From NCBI GenBank assembly GCA_029718625.1, contig CM056383.1, positions 23,227,930 to 23,291,929 on the forward strand: DNA of 64,000 nucleotides. Reading direction: 5' to 3'. The translations under genes and the position numbers were made by a program. The notes under the pieces are model-generated. The model did no database searches and was not told where the DNA came from. It worked only from the letters and a program-made list of their open reading frames with translations. Source of the stretch: Synaphobranchus kaupii (lineage: Eukaryota > Chordata > Actinopteri > Anguilliformes > Synaphobranchidae). This document shows positions 46,901 to 60,494 of the stretch, piece after piece (the first letter of the stretch is position 1; each line of letters opens with the position of its first letter).

Positions 46901-49900
46901 AATCAATAAATGAATAGTAGCTACAGCTTTATTTGTGTGTAATAAACACACTATTACCTTGTTTGCAACCTAAGCCAGTGCTAGCATAAATATTTAACAA
47001 AACGAATGTTTTTTTTGTTGTAAAAAAACAAACAAACATATATATAAAAAACTATGTAAAAACGCGGGCCGTTCCTTATGGAAGATCTATAACAATTTTA
47101 GAGGTGAAATAATTTTCATGTGGCTCGATATTGCCCCCTCTTGGAAAAGGTTTGCATGAGGTAAACACATACCACAGGGATTTAAAAATGTTCTGTAAAA
47201 ACTTAAAATGGATACATGGATATAACCATTTGTATTCTAAATATAATATAAAGTAAATATCATATCTGAATTTACACAGCTATGACATGTATATTAACAG
47301 TCTAGGCCTTACCGTTTACCTCTAATTATTGTATTAAGTAGCCTACGGATATTATGCATGGTTTAAACTGATATTTAAATTCCAACGGACAGATAATGGT
47401 GAAATAAAACATAATTTACATACGGAATAAACTGTATGAGACTGCGTGAAAATAAAATACCATGCAACATATTGAAAATTAACTTTTCCTTGAGCTCACA
47501 TACTTTATGTCAGTGATGCAGACGAAACAGACTACATTGCGTATAACAAAATGGTAGCCTATCATAATACCAATATTGAGATAAATAACTTCTTTACTTC
47601 TAACATACCAACATGAGACTTTCCCCTGGCATACAAAAGGCAGTAAAAAAATAATACAAACAAAAACAAAAAAACGGGATTTTATCAAACCAGATAAATA
47701 TTTTAAATTGCAGTTAAATTGTCCTGACAAAAAAACGTAGGCTATAGTTTACCCTGTTGATCCTTGAAATGTCATTGAAAATATAAAAATATTGTTGAGC
47801 AGTTTAATTTTATCGGCAATTGCGGCAAATCTAAACCCTTACCCTCTACCCTTAGCTTAAATGCAGGGTGCATCTTAAATAGTCTAAGTGAAAGTGTAGG
47901 CTACAGTGAGTCAACATCAGCTGATCGCATAACGCCTGTAGCTACATTCAGGGAACCAACAGCTTGGTTAGGTTGCAAAGCGATCTGTCAAATGAATAAG
48001 CATATTATCACCAACTGGATACTGACAACGAAATTAAACGGGAAAAGTATATCGACCCCCTTCGTGTCCCCCTCTTTCCCAGTCTTCCCTGCCAGCTCTC
48101 TTTCCCCTGTTTTACCCCCCCGCTCTTTCAGTCACGGGGTCTCCCCGGGGTAATCGCATTCCAAAACACACACAAGAATTTCCTTCTCTGCAGTTCACAT
48201 ACCACCCCTCCTCCCGTAACTTTAAGAAAAGGAAAAACACTCCACTCAAACTCCGTCTCGCCGACCGGTCTATAGCCTACCTTCAACTCATGTGACGGTT
48301 GTCTTTAACACGTTCATTTCTCTGTCAGTGCTTTTAAACATTAAAGCTACAGTGGAGAAATATCCGCATTCCGGCGATTTCAAACAAGTTTTGCCTGGCT
48401 ACGAGGCATTGCAAGCTACAGAGCACGGACTGCAGGGACCACACACACACTTTGTAGCTGCACCTACAACCATGCAGAAGACCCTAGGTCTCGTTCTACC
48501 GGCCTTTCATAACAAAGCCGTGTTAGGTCCGCTGAGTCATTGAAGAAAAATAACAGAAACGAAGCATCGGGATCAGACAAGTGCGTACGGGCAGGTTATT
48601 TTCTTTTATTAAAGAACAAGTTGGCTAAACGCATGTGAATGCTATCATTAGCTCCACACCTAATTTTGTTCGGAGTCGAAAATTAATAGGAACATTTAAA
48701 AACACCGATATCTAAATATGAACTTCATTTTCTCAAATGCAGAAGGCGCATTGCGATTGAATCAAATAATTTTTTAAAACCCTCGCTACCTTTTATTTGG
48801 TCAATCTCCACTGTAGAGTTATGGTCTTCAGCTGCCGCGGTCCGCTTAACGTGTCTGGGGGTTACAGAGTGCAGACGTAGGACTACTGCAGGCTCATTCA
48901 AGCTGTTATCCAAAAGCCGGAATAGAGAATGACAGAATCAACCACGAAACAGAACCAGAAGAGAACGAAATTGTTGAACAAATGAGAGAAAAAAGCACCA
49001 CACCAGTTGAAAATGCACTTAATGTTAATGATGTCATCACTCACTCATCTGCCTGTCATTTCCCTTTCCTCCCCTTATCGTGTGCCTGGAGGCTTTTCAC
49101 GTTGCGCATACCAAAGCAGTAGGAAATGCCACTCGTTTTAATGCTCTCCGCGAGGCGCACGCTGCCCATTCACATGAGCACAACTCAGCCCCCAATGACT
49201 GCACCCCCAACCACAGTCACTCCTGAAATCCCCTGCACTGCCGGGGCCGTCCCCAGCGCGAGGGGTCGTAAATATATTTCGCGCAGGAATTTCAGACAGG
49301 AAAGTCCTCGCTTACAAGGAGGCGATACTGTGTTGTGTTGAGATATGAAAAAGCATAATAAGATGAACTAATTTCTCAGAATCGGAGATTCGGTTTTGTC
49401 GAATGTACCTACTCGCATTTTCTCAGAAATGCAGAAGCCTGCAGTAATCTCTCTCTCCCCACTAATTAATCTGGAGATCTAACGTAATGCTATAATAATG
49501 AAAGGTAGGCTAAAACAATTATTTTTGGCATTACATGTCGCCTATGATTATATATATATATTTCACATGTAATGTAAAAAAACAACCAATGCAAACTGGT
49601 TCGGAGCATGCTGTCTTTTGATCATTTATTTGTCTGAAGTTGACTACGACACTTGCATTGTACGGAGGGACCAAAATGTAAAGTTACTCTTTGGAAGAAA
49701 AGGTAGCCTATATGTTGAAACCATGTTTAATAATTATCAATATTTGGTGGGTCTTCAGTCAAATATAATATATCATAGTATATTTCCTGCACAATAATAC
49801 TTCTTATTGAGAACAAGGATAGGATAAAATCACTATCTAAAAGCCCCTGAAAAACACCTTCTTACTGAACTTTGAAAACAACTGTTGCAAGGTTGCAAAA

Positions 49901-50324
49901 ATGTATTCATTGAAATGGTTTCATTCTTTAGCCTACACAGGAAGCCACATTTGCAAATTTCCAGTAGCCTGTTAACCATTTCATTGTGAAGTCCCCTTAA
50001 AGGGAAGATAACTACCGTTTTCAAAGAGTGAGATGGGGCCCCTCCCTACATGATGAATGACGTTTAGATACGGGGGCTTGGTAGGGGAATGTGATAAGCT
50101 GGCAATCATGAGAATGGGAGTTTACCTAACCAGCTGCAGCCTCTACTTAAGGATTAGAATAATTTCCTCAGAAACACATCCTAAACATTTAGGGTGGAGT
50201 GACTTTGTGAGAGGTAGAAGGCAATTTACATAAATTTACAAACTGACAAAAGATTCCCGAAGGGGCTTCCTTTCTTCATTGTCATTTTTTTTTACTGTTC
50301 AGAGAATGTCTCATTTTATGTGGG
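43991..50324. other. Unannotated DNA
   Basis: Six kilobases without a supportable gene. Noted: C14 run at 44613-44626, decayed ACAGTAAA/AACAGAGTAAAATG repeat at 45061-45175, and mildly CpG-enriched patches at 48040-48270 and 49080-49280 with no recognised coding content. Confidence 0.45.
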
Positions 50325-50415
50325 CTCTTCCAGAAAATTTGATGATGTTTGAGTAATTGTAAATGCCTTGAGGACTCTTCCAGAAAAACAGATGATGTGT
50401 AATTGTAATTTCCCC
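50325..50415. repeat. Tandem duplication, about 45-48 bp unit
   Basis: CTCTTCCAGAAAATTTGATG and CTCTTCCAGAAAAACAGATG start two adjacent copies, each continuing ATGT..GTAATTGTAA. Confidence 0.85.
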
Positions 50416-50685
50416 ATCTAGTGAATGCGATATTTGAGCAGTTTTTGGAGCACGGAATGTGATGCTCATTTAAAAATTTGTCACATAAATACATTAATGG
50501 GAATTATAATTTAGTTTCTGTCTTCCATTTCTTTACACATTTCATTTACAACAAATCTGTAGTCCAAGACTGGTGTAAATATTCTCTCACACTTTTTTTT
50601 GCAACTGTTAATTTTAATACTGCAGTTATTTGGTACAAATGATGTCATCACATGCATAGGATAATGCTGCACATGTATCTATTTC

Positions 50686-50709
50686 TAAGGTAAGGTAAGG
50701 TAAGGTAAG
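50686..50709. repeat. (TAAGG)n pentanucleotide repeat
   Basis: Almost five perfect 5-bp units. Confidence 0.95.
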
Positions 50710-53700
50710 TGTCTCTTTTCCCATAAATGAAATCTATCTTTAGCATGTAAACCCCCTGAAACTTAAAACTGTGTCTGTCTCTGTTTCACGGAAGACTTGA
50801 AAAGTTCACTGGGTTACCTAACTTCACCGTCAAAGCTGAGTGCATTTGACACACATTCACTTTCACTGTTTACAGGAGAACATGTGCTCTGGTTCTTCTG
50901 GTAATAACACTTACAATTATTTCTCTAATATGCACTACACGTCAAAACTTTGGCTGTTATTTTTTATTTTCTTTGCAAAAGGAAAGGTCAACCATATTTT
51001 TATACACATATCTAGGTCCCGAAAGTTGCCTGTGTATACAAATTACAAATATCCCAGAATGACATGTACAGAAGACTCAAGTCCTTTTCATTTATTACAA
51101 AGGAAAAAAATGGCCACTGTCCTCTCCCAATACAGTATCCCTCCCTGGTCATGTATTATGCACAATAGAACCACAAGGATAAACTATGGTTTGAAATTCA
51201 GTAGTCTAGCTCAAAATGTATTTCCCCCTGTCCATGGCATTGTAGGGGTGTAGCTGCTTTATGTTAACTGAAAGATTGAGACTGACAGAACCATGAAAAT
51301 GGCTTGATTTCCTCTGGCCAATTGGACACTTGTAGTCAGGCTTCATGTTCAAATGCTGTTACAATGAGTGTATAAATGCATTTTTTTTCACAGTAGTAAC
51401 CTCAATGCAGGGTATAGTATCCCAGGTAATATCCCTGCAAATGAAGCTACCTGACATTGGTGCACAAGCGTACATTTTTAATGTATACTGTATGCTTATT
51501 TTTAGGTGGTTACAACAACTCTTGTAAAAATCAGGAAGGGGTGAAATTTTTCTTTAGAATTTCATGAAGGCAAAAAAAAATCCATGATCTTAATCATGTC
51601 AGGCAGAACCCGTTATTTGTATAACAGAATTACTCAATAAGGAAAGTGCACAAGGAAATGTTCAAGTCTGCTTGACAGACCACAGGCTATAGTTTGTCCT
51701 GTTCATGTGACAAAATTTAATTTGAAACCAATTCAAGCTCCATTATCTAATCCATCTTTTGCCGTTGTGTTTTCCGTGGTACTATTGTAGACAATGACAT
51801 TTTTATTCCTCTGTGAGCAGAACTAAATGTGACGGACTATACACGTCTCTGTGTGTGAGGACATAAAAAACATTGTGTGATTATCACAACATGGCTCTTC
51901 AGCCCATATCGGCAGGTTATTGTGTTCATATCGAAACAATTGTGAAAAACTTTAATTTGCCGAGACTAATCTGTGTACTTGCAGTCACAAGTTTTGTTGC
52001 ACCTCCATAAAGAATAGAACATTTCAAATTGCCTGTACACCGTACGTTGCAAGCACTACAGTGTATAGAAAAGGCAAGCAGATGTGATTGACCTAGCAAG
52101 GGTCCTCAATGTTTGAAGTCCGACTCGTTTTATAATCCATCCAAAATGTGCTGTCACCATCTAGAGGCTTGGAGGTCTGAATGGTCAGGTTCGTATCAAG
52201 AATTATGCTTGTTGAGGCAGATAAGGCAATGGCATTGGTAGCAAACAAATCCTTATCCTTCGGCAGAACATGGCCCACCACTTCACTATTTGTATAATTT
52301 AAACTTTAAAGCTCCCCAGAAATGCACACACCTATAGTACAGCACCATTTTCAAATGAAAGAACCACTGACCCTTTATCTTGCTTTCTTCACAGTTTATA
52401 ATTACTATGGTTAAATTCCTGCTCTGCAATTCTAATTGGCCAGTGCATGTAGACCCACCCAAAGCTAAACACATATCACTGTGGTATATGTAGTTTAAAG
52501 GTGTGATTTCGCGAAATATGCCAACTACACCGTATTTAAGAAGCTGAGCGGATTTGTGTGTGTGTGTGTGTGTCTGTGTGGGTGTGTTTTTGTGTGGTTG
52601 CATGTATGTGTGGGTGGTGGTGTATATATTTGTAAGCAAAGCATAGGATTATAAAAATAATCTCAACCAGAATCACAAGATAAACCAGTGATACAAGGTA
52701 GGCTAATCAAAGCAAACAGATTCTCATTTTAAAACATGAAAACAAAATACTTTGAAACCATTTCTAATTATGAAAAAAATCCTCACATCAATGAAATCAC
52801 CATTCCTCCCACAAGTGAAATTGCATGTCTATCTAGCAATGCCAGCATATTTAAACATTTCAGCGCGGTTGGAATGCAAATTTATGGAATACCGAGCTCT
52901 GCCAAACAACAACCTGCTTAAAGCTGAACACCTGAAGACACACACATGCCTTTCAAAAGTCAAAACCTGCCAGGTGCCTGTCAGCAAATGACCACACAAA
53001 AACGTCCCCCAGTATTCGGGGGCTAAAGTGCAGAACTGGTAGATTGGTGCTCCGTGAAGGGTAAATATAATCAGTGGTCAAGAGTGACGGGCGGAAACAT
53101 GTTAGGTGCCAGCCTGCTTCTCAGAGCTTATCAGACAACCCTGCCTTCCCTTCACAGCTAGTGGTGGGATTCTCACCCCGCCCCACCCCAAGCTACCCTG
53201 CATCCATTTAGGGAACCCCCACCCCCTTTGCCGTAAGCAACTGTCTCCAGCACAACCTGAAATACAAGCTTGGTTTGTTGATTTTCCCACTCGGAGAAGG
53301 GATTCATTCCCAGGGATCTGACCCTCTTACATGTCCTCTGGGTTTTGTCCTTGTGCTTCAGATGAAATTCTCTGCATTCACCACACTATTCAGTCGTGCT
53401 GTTTAAGAGCGCAAAGGAATTCTCTGGGTTTGACAGGCACCGGGTCTTTGTGTGTGTGTGTGTGTGTGTGTGTGCCCACGTATGTATGTGTGTGCGTGCG
53501 TGCTTGTGCGTGCGCACACGTTCATATGCCCGTGTGTGTGTGTGTGTGTCTGTGTGCGGCTGAGTGCTGGAAGGGGTATGTTATCCCCCAAAAAACACAC
53601 ACAGATACAAGCGTGCACATGTTCACGGACACACGCACGCATCTGAACTTGAGGTTCGCATTCTGTGGCCGTTGCTTTCGTTTCTGGTGAAAGTGCGGCG

Positions 53701-54278
53701 ATTAAACGGGTGTGTTGTCTGATCACATTTTTCCCTTCTGGCGCTAAGTTTCAGCGGTTTTCACAAGAGTAGAAAGGTGTGTGATATTTACCCTCACTTC
53801 AACTGCCATGCAGCCGTAGAGAACAAAGAGAATTTGGTTTTCTGTCCCCCACATTCTTCACATGAACACACACACACACACACACAAACAGAACGCACAG
53901 ACTCCACACATGTAATACAGTTAACTTACCCTCTGTAACAACTTGTAAATATTACCCTGTAAAGGTTGCTTTCTCCTTAGGTCAAACAGCATGTATGCAC
54001 TTAAAAATTCTTTAAAGGTTGCATATCAACAGGAGTGAAAAGAGAGCTAAGCTGTAAACTAAAGAACTAAAGTTCAATGCGAGAAGAGCAGCAGATTTGG
54101 AAATTAAATTAAAAACTAAACGGTATACTTTCATGCTTTGCCAAAAGCTTCCAGATGCTGTAATGGCTGTGCGAGGAAGGAATTGTTTGAAATAAGTAAG
54201 TTCCCACAGTACCTGTAGTCTGGCTTCAGCAGTGACTCCCTGGTGTGTTCCTCAAGAAACGTGCTTTGTCTCTGCTCC

Positions 54279-54322
<44 letters not shown>

Positions 54323-55739
54323 ACCTTTCTCTCTTTCTCTTTCTTTTTTTGTGCGATGGCTGCTGTCTGACTGCAGTATCCCAGAAAGCCTGCCTGGTTT
54401 GCTCAGTGTCTCCAAGCCACAGCCACGGCCAGCGTGGTTTGGTTAATCTCCCCCTGTGTCACAATGCGAGTGATCAATCCGCGGGGCTGCCGAGGCGCTT
54501 AACTACAGATCCGCTCTCTCTCCTCCCACTGCTACATGGCCAGTATGTGAGTGTGTGGGCTTCCTGCCTACACAGGCAAGGCAATGTCAGCCCCCACAGC
54601 GCCTACCTAACCAGCACTGTCACCTGACCAGCTCAATCTCACACACACTCCACTGCCTCTCCGCCTCTCTCAAACATGAGGACATGCACATGCACACACA
54701 CATAGACACAGGTATCCACTTACATGCATGCATAGGCAAAGAAGCACCCACACACATGTACATACAGTAATGCACATACACATATATACACACATGCACA
54801 TACACATGTACATACATGTATGGATGACATTCATGGACATACACATATACAAATGCACATGCACACAGGCTAAATCAGCTGTCCATGTAATTAGCTACCT
54901 ATTTCCAGCTAATATCTATGTGCACTTGTGCATTCAGCAGTCTTTACTTCTAAAATGTTATCATTTGCATTCATTGCCTCACTGCTCACTGATAAGAGTG
55001 AGGGTTTTGTTTAAAGTTCAGACCCCATTTTAGAAGACAATACTGTGGAAGGCAACACATCCCCTTTGGGTGAACTGAATCGTAATATTGTGATATTGGT
55101 TTCCCCTTACACAACCTCTCCCACATGCAGTGTTTTCCCATAGAGCCTTAGCTATGGTGCAGGCTGCACAAGTTACATGCAGCAACTATTGGTGATGTCA
55201 TAATAAAAAATTCTGTACCAGTCTGGATTAATAAAACAAAAACCACGCCTGTCCTATTATAAAGTACATTTGTCGTAAAGTACATTTATCTTTCCTAGCC
55301 CTCTGAAAACATGACCCAATATTTCCATTGGCTTCAAAATATTATGGAATGGAAACATTATAAATATTTTGGTACCCCAGCATGTAAGGAGACGTTGGCG
55401 TCAACCCAGACCCTCTTCAAAACAGATGGGTTTTTTGTAAGCCCGGACCTGCACTCACCTTTGTGTCAAAAGATATTTCCCAGGGTGTTCTGCCGTGGAC
55501 CTCCACTCACAAACAAAGATACGACTGAACTTGGTGATCACAACAGACTCATTTAATTGCAATGAACCCACAGAATTCAGGAGCATATCAATCCATCAAA
55601 AGATTTTTCTTCTCATCACCGCATGTGATATTTGCCCTTTTGATAATTTGAAAATATATCAATTGAATAAAAAATATCTTTGAATGTACAATTACAAATG
55701 TACAAATAAAAAAAAGAACATTGCTGAGAAAGTACATAT
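50710..55739. other. Unannotated DNA with several microsatellites
   Basis: No gene is supported. GT tracts lie near 52556-52575 and 53450-53474, CA at about 53870-53886, CT at 54284-54319, and loose ACATAC repeats at 54680-54870. ORFs crossing these are repeat translations. Confidence 0.45.
54284..54319. repeat. (CT)n microsatellite
   Basis: About 18 CT units. Confidence 0.95.
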
Positions 55740-55807
55740 TTTATGTAGACAATGGCTAAAAAATTCCTGAAATACCAGTCTCCACTATCAGGGCAGGGAT
55801 TAAGTTT

Positions 55808-58520
55808 AAAACAACTGGAGCTGTGATGAACCTGCCTGAAAGAGGATGCCAGTGTGTTTTTCCCCAGTGAGGAGACTGGTTTGAGACACAAAAAAAATCA
55901 AGGATCACATTTGGGGAAGTTGGTTGCATCTTGGAATCACCGGGTCTCCAAAACTACAATGAGAACCCACCTCCATTCCAACAAGTTATTTGAAAGACTT
56001 GCCAGAAAAGCTTCTACTGTCATGAAACCAAAAACACAAGTGCATGGGGTTTGCTAAATGTCATTGGAACTTTGATTGGAGCTCGGGTCTATGGTCAGCT
56101 TTTTGGCCACTAACACCAGAGGTGGTTTTGGCATAAAAAGAGGGATGGTCATACAGAAAATAACCTAATCCCCACTGCGAAGTATGGAGGTGGATATGAC
56201 GTTGTGTGGCTGATTTGCTTGCAAAGGCCCTGGGGACCTTGTTAAGGTACATCATGGACTCCATCAAGTACCAGGAGATTTTAGACCAAAATCTGGCTGC
56301 CTCTGCCAGGATACAAAAACTGGGTCTGGTTGGATCTTTCAGCAGGAAAACTGCTGGAACTCTGCTTGGTAAACTGACCACAGAATCAACCTTTTGCAAT
56401 GACTATCACGGTCCCTTGACCTAAACCTCATTGACACCTGTGGGTTGAGCGAGGAGAGTACACACCTGGATACCTGAAGTCTGACAGATCTGGGGCCCTA
56501 TCTTGGCGATCTTGGCGCTTGGTCTAAGCGCATGGCGCTAAGTCCATTTAGGGCGTGTCCAAGTCCACTTTTGCTATTTTAACGGCGTGTTTTTTGGGCG
56601 CTAAGCAAGGCGCAAGGTGCAACTGGGTTGAACCTAGTCTCTTCATTAATTATAGGTGTGTCTTGGGCGTGACATGCAATAAACCAATCAAAATGTCATA
56701 TCCCATTCCCTTTAAAAGCCTGCTTTTCCACCTTGGCGGATTGCTTATGATGGCGATTATGACATGCTCGTGCGTGTTTAGTGCGATCAAGGAATAGGCT
56801 ATATGGATCAATAGTAGCCTATGATCAATATTATTCGGGCTAACCATTATGAGTTCCCGGTAATTCCTGACAGTGCTGTTTACAAAATATATGCGGTTAA
56901 ATTTTGTTAAAAGCACCTGCAACAGCTGAGAATAAGCGACCAATTGCTTCCTCACCTTAGAAAATGCCAAATTAGCCTGCTTGTTTAACGAATTTCGTTT
57001 GATTATGCAATGAACTCATGTTCAAGCTTCATTAGGCTACCTGCATTCTAATTTGGATTAATAACATAAATAACATTATTTTGCCTTAATGATGACACTA
57101 AATACAATAAATCTGTCAGGTTGGCAACCCATAGGTTCAGCATATTTTCCCTTGTTTTATAATGTCCTGCTTATGGAAATGTGACCAACCTGTTTTACTG
57201 GTAGGGTAATACTTTAAAACGATTCACTTTCCCAGGAAAACCGTGAAAAGTGTGATTTACAGCAGGGGAAACAGACCTGCTCCTGTAAAGCGAACATGCA
57301 GATAATGGAATTAAAATTAATTGTAAATGAATTGTGTAACGTGCTGCAAATTTTGTTTCTAATTAGACGCTTAGTTCTCTTTAAAATCTTTTGTTCAGTT
57401 ATGGAATAACAGGTGAAATCAGCGGGTTTTAATAAGCTGAGGGTGTGGAAACCTTGTCACTGTAATTTAAAAAATATGAAGGATGAAGAATAGCTAAGGT
57501 TACAATTCAGTTAACATGATGACATTTATCTCCGTTTTTTTACCATAGGCTATCGAAAAAATCTTATGCACAGCGAGTCTGCTGTAGCCTAGGCTATTTG
57601 AAAAACAATAAAAGCAATATTCACTGGACAAGGTTTTGAACTTTTTTCAGTGACAAACCTATTTACTTACAGGCTGTATTCCTAGATAAACAGAGCTGTA
57701 TTGTAATGACATCTGAAGCGCATTTTCAGAACTCAAATGTCCGTCTATTGCAGTGCGCAAGTTTTCCATTGAATGACAATTCACGCATTAGGTGCAAATG
57801 AAAATTTGCGCATTAGGCTTGATATAGGTGTTATCAGCTCCTTTTTAATGGATAGCCATTGTCCCGTATCATCGCACATCGCCTGGATGTTGATGGAGTG
57901 GGTTGAGAGCAATGTAATGTGGCATCGTTTCCCTTCACTGAGGGAAAGGTATGTGGACCTATGGAACCTTTTATTATTATGCATTTTTGATATAGCCTAC
58001 ACAATAATAATATTTCACATTGTGATCTAGATATTTTAGTCATGCTTGTGCACGCCCCTGTGTGTAACAGACAGGAGGGTACGCGTGTTGTGCACATGCC
58101 TATGTAGACGCATTTATATGCGCCGTTAAAATAACATGTAAACAACTGCGACATGACTTTAGACCAGGTTTGTGGTGGTTCTAGCGCAAGCGCTTTCTGC
58201 TGGCTCAAGATAGCAATACGCCAAAAATAATCCTGGCCACTCCTCATCTTAAGACCAACACACCCAATTCACTTGCAACAGGCGCAAGAATACATGGTAG
58301 TTAAAGGACGTAAGCGGTAGGCGTTATAATGAACCTAGCGCCGGGTGTAAGATAGCAAAGACACTTGCGTTTGGGTTAGCGCCGCTTTGTAAGATAGGGC
58401 CCCTGGAGTGATACCGCAAGGAGGAATGGTCTCAGATGCCTATGTGTTCTCCCACCTCATTAAACATTATAGAAGAAAACTCAATGCTGGTAAAGGGAGG
58501 GAACGCTAAACTAAACTACT
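55808..58520 (+). pseudogene. Tc1-type transposase remnant in two pieces
   Basis: The left piece keeps TGAVMN-like text after a start region, phrases corresponding to the central catalytic domain, and SLDLNLIDT, the decayed form of the Tc1 SPDLNPIEN motif that precedes the last catalytic acidic residue. It ends in SLTDL, and the right piece resumes with YRKEEWSQ, so the two pieces were once contiguous. Multiple in-frame stops and shifts are present. No activity is possible. Confidence 0.85.
56493..58402. mobile_element. PIF/Harbinger-like element, 1,910 bp, nested in Tc1
   Basis: Ends are GGGCCCTATCTT (left, continuing to GGCGCT) and its complement AAGATAGGGCCC (right). The flanks carry an exact CTG duplication (56490-56492 and 58403-58405). 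A 3-bp CWG/TWA duplication and GGG termini fit PIF/Harbinger. Subterminal sequence is rich in GCGC/AAGCGC motifs on both sides. ORFs inside (85 and 137 codons) have no recognised transposase or Myb-like domain, so it appears non-autonomous. Confidence 0.85.
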
Positions 58521-58856
58521 ATACTAAATAGAGGGGTGCAATAATAACTTTGATACACATCTTTTTCATAATAAAATTATTTTGTGTTAAAGTTTTCTTT
58601 CTTTCTCTGAGTAATGGTATCACAATACTTAAAAAAATATATTGCTAAGCAAAGAAAACATTTGATGAAGTGAATTTTATCCAGCATTTGTGTTGATATG
58701 AATTGATGGTGCAAAAATGTCAGTGTAAATCTAACACTGTTGGGCTACATTTAACACCCGAGGGTGTTTATATGAGACCACGGTCTCCAAATGTACACCA
58801 ATATTTTTGCTGTGTGCCAATAGCTCTGGATGGCACTGTATATGTACATGAACACA

Positions 58857-58863
<7 letters not shown>

Positions 58864-58932
<69 letters not shown>
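58864..58932. repeat. (CA)n microsatellite, about 34 units
   Basis: The longest pure dinucleotide tract outside the 19-kb array. Confidence 0.95.
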
Positions 58933-58934
<2 letters not shown>

Positions 58935-60494
58935 TTACTGCATATTGTCTTAACAGTTCTGTCAGGTTTGTGAGTGGCAGGAACTGAATTGGATTTTTTT
59001 TTCTTCTAAAGAATGGGATGGAAAGCATATTCATTTACATTCATGCACTGCATTTATAGCTAAAAGGCTAAGATCTTGTGTGGGCAGATAATGGCAAAAC
59101 TGTTCACATTTCAGCTTGTACAGTATTCTGTAGAAATATGCGTTCTGACTGCATAATTTGGCGGAATCCTAGTTGGGTGAAAGGTCCCTGAATTGTAATG
59201 AATTTTAAACGAATGTATATTTGTTTGGAACTGTAGCTGATAAGAGAATTAACTTATAAACATGGATAACCTGGAAAAAATTATCCTGAAAAATCAGTGT
59301 TTAAATGCTTTTACGTGGCAATTTTATTCTGTTAAAAGTGTCATCTTTCATTTGCGATCCCCATGAGAGGTGTTGAGAAAAGCAAAGCAGTGTGCAAGAG
59401 ACGTTTGGAAAGAAAGCTCTGGTTGACTGGGATGATTCATTTGATTTTTTTAGAGAGTGAGAGAGAGAGGGAGAGAGAGAGAGAAACAGAATTTGAAATG
59501 AAACCAAAATGACATTTTGTGGCAGGAGAAGTGAAGAGGCAGAGAATCTTTCTGATAAAATGCAGCATCTGTTATGCGAAAGTGGTGCATATGGCGGGAA
59601 AGAACCAGCCCATCATCAAAGGGGTACTTTTTGACCAGTCATTCTGGGGAAGGCTGTGGAGAAGCGTGAAGCATCATGTGGCCATTTAGTATGTTAAGTT
59701 TACTAGTAAAATACAACTGAACAATTTATGTAGTAGAAACATGATTACAGTTAGGCATGTGTCAAAATACAGAGACCATTGTACTGATGTTCCTCCTGAA
59801 CAGATTTCAAACTGAATTTTTTTTAATTGCCCCCCCCCCCCTTACAATAGAGGAATCAAATTGCAGTTTTCTCTACATTTTGGGAACTACAAGGTGACAT
59901 GTAACCCGTTTTTATTTCTTTAATTTTGCTGCCACAAATTCAACACCGCCCACTCGCCACTTATGCATTCAGCTAACCACTCTGCAGCTAGACATGAGGG
60001 TCGGCACACTGTAAGCTTTTGTTTGATTCAAATATCACACTTTAATTCACAGAAGAGCCCGCCTCCAAGATACACTTACAGACCCGCAGTTATAACACCC
60101 CAGTACCAGACCAACTGTCCGTCTGTCCGTCTAATACACTGCCGAAAGCCGAACTGGAAACAAACTGGAAGGCGGACCCAATGACAGCAATGATCTTGCA
60201 TTTACAGAAGGAAATGTGCCCATTAACAATGCAATGATTAGATCAGAATATCAGTTATGTCCAGCTATTATATTATGTATCAGATGACATAAGAATGGAA
60301 CCCTTGAGGTGAACCCCCTCAATGGTGTGCCTTGTGATGTTTTTAAAGTAATTATCATGAATCTAAGAGTGCTTATTACACATTTCTTTGACCGAAGACA
60401 AGGAGTTCTGTTAAACTGTTTGAAATATTGCACCTGTCAAATATGAAAAAAAAACATTGTTCAAACCAGAAACACAATTATAACTACAAAATGT
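58933..60494. other. Unannotated DNA
   Basis: A GA tract at about 59453-59484, a C11 run near 59831 and otherwise nothing supportable. Confidence 0.45.

Larger units (their letters stand above)
55740..58640 (+). mobile_element. Dead Tc1/mariner element, split by a Harbinger-like insertion
   Basis: A full-length-type Tc1 copy with transposase remnants left (55808-56489) and right (58406-58520) of a nested element. Its 3' tail contains GTGTTAAAGTTTTCTTTCTT, typical of one fish Tc1 family. Outer terminal repeats are not clearly recognisable, so the ends given are approximate. Many stops and frameshifts show that it is old. Confidence 0.8.

Noticed and set aside
47120..47150. CTCF-like motif CCAAGAGGGGGCA (minus strand)
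   Set aside because: It deviates from the CTCF core at two positions and has no supporting context.
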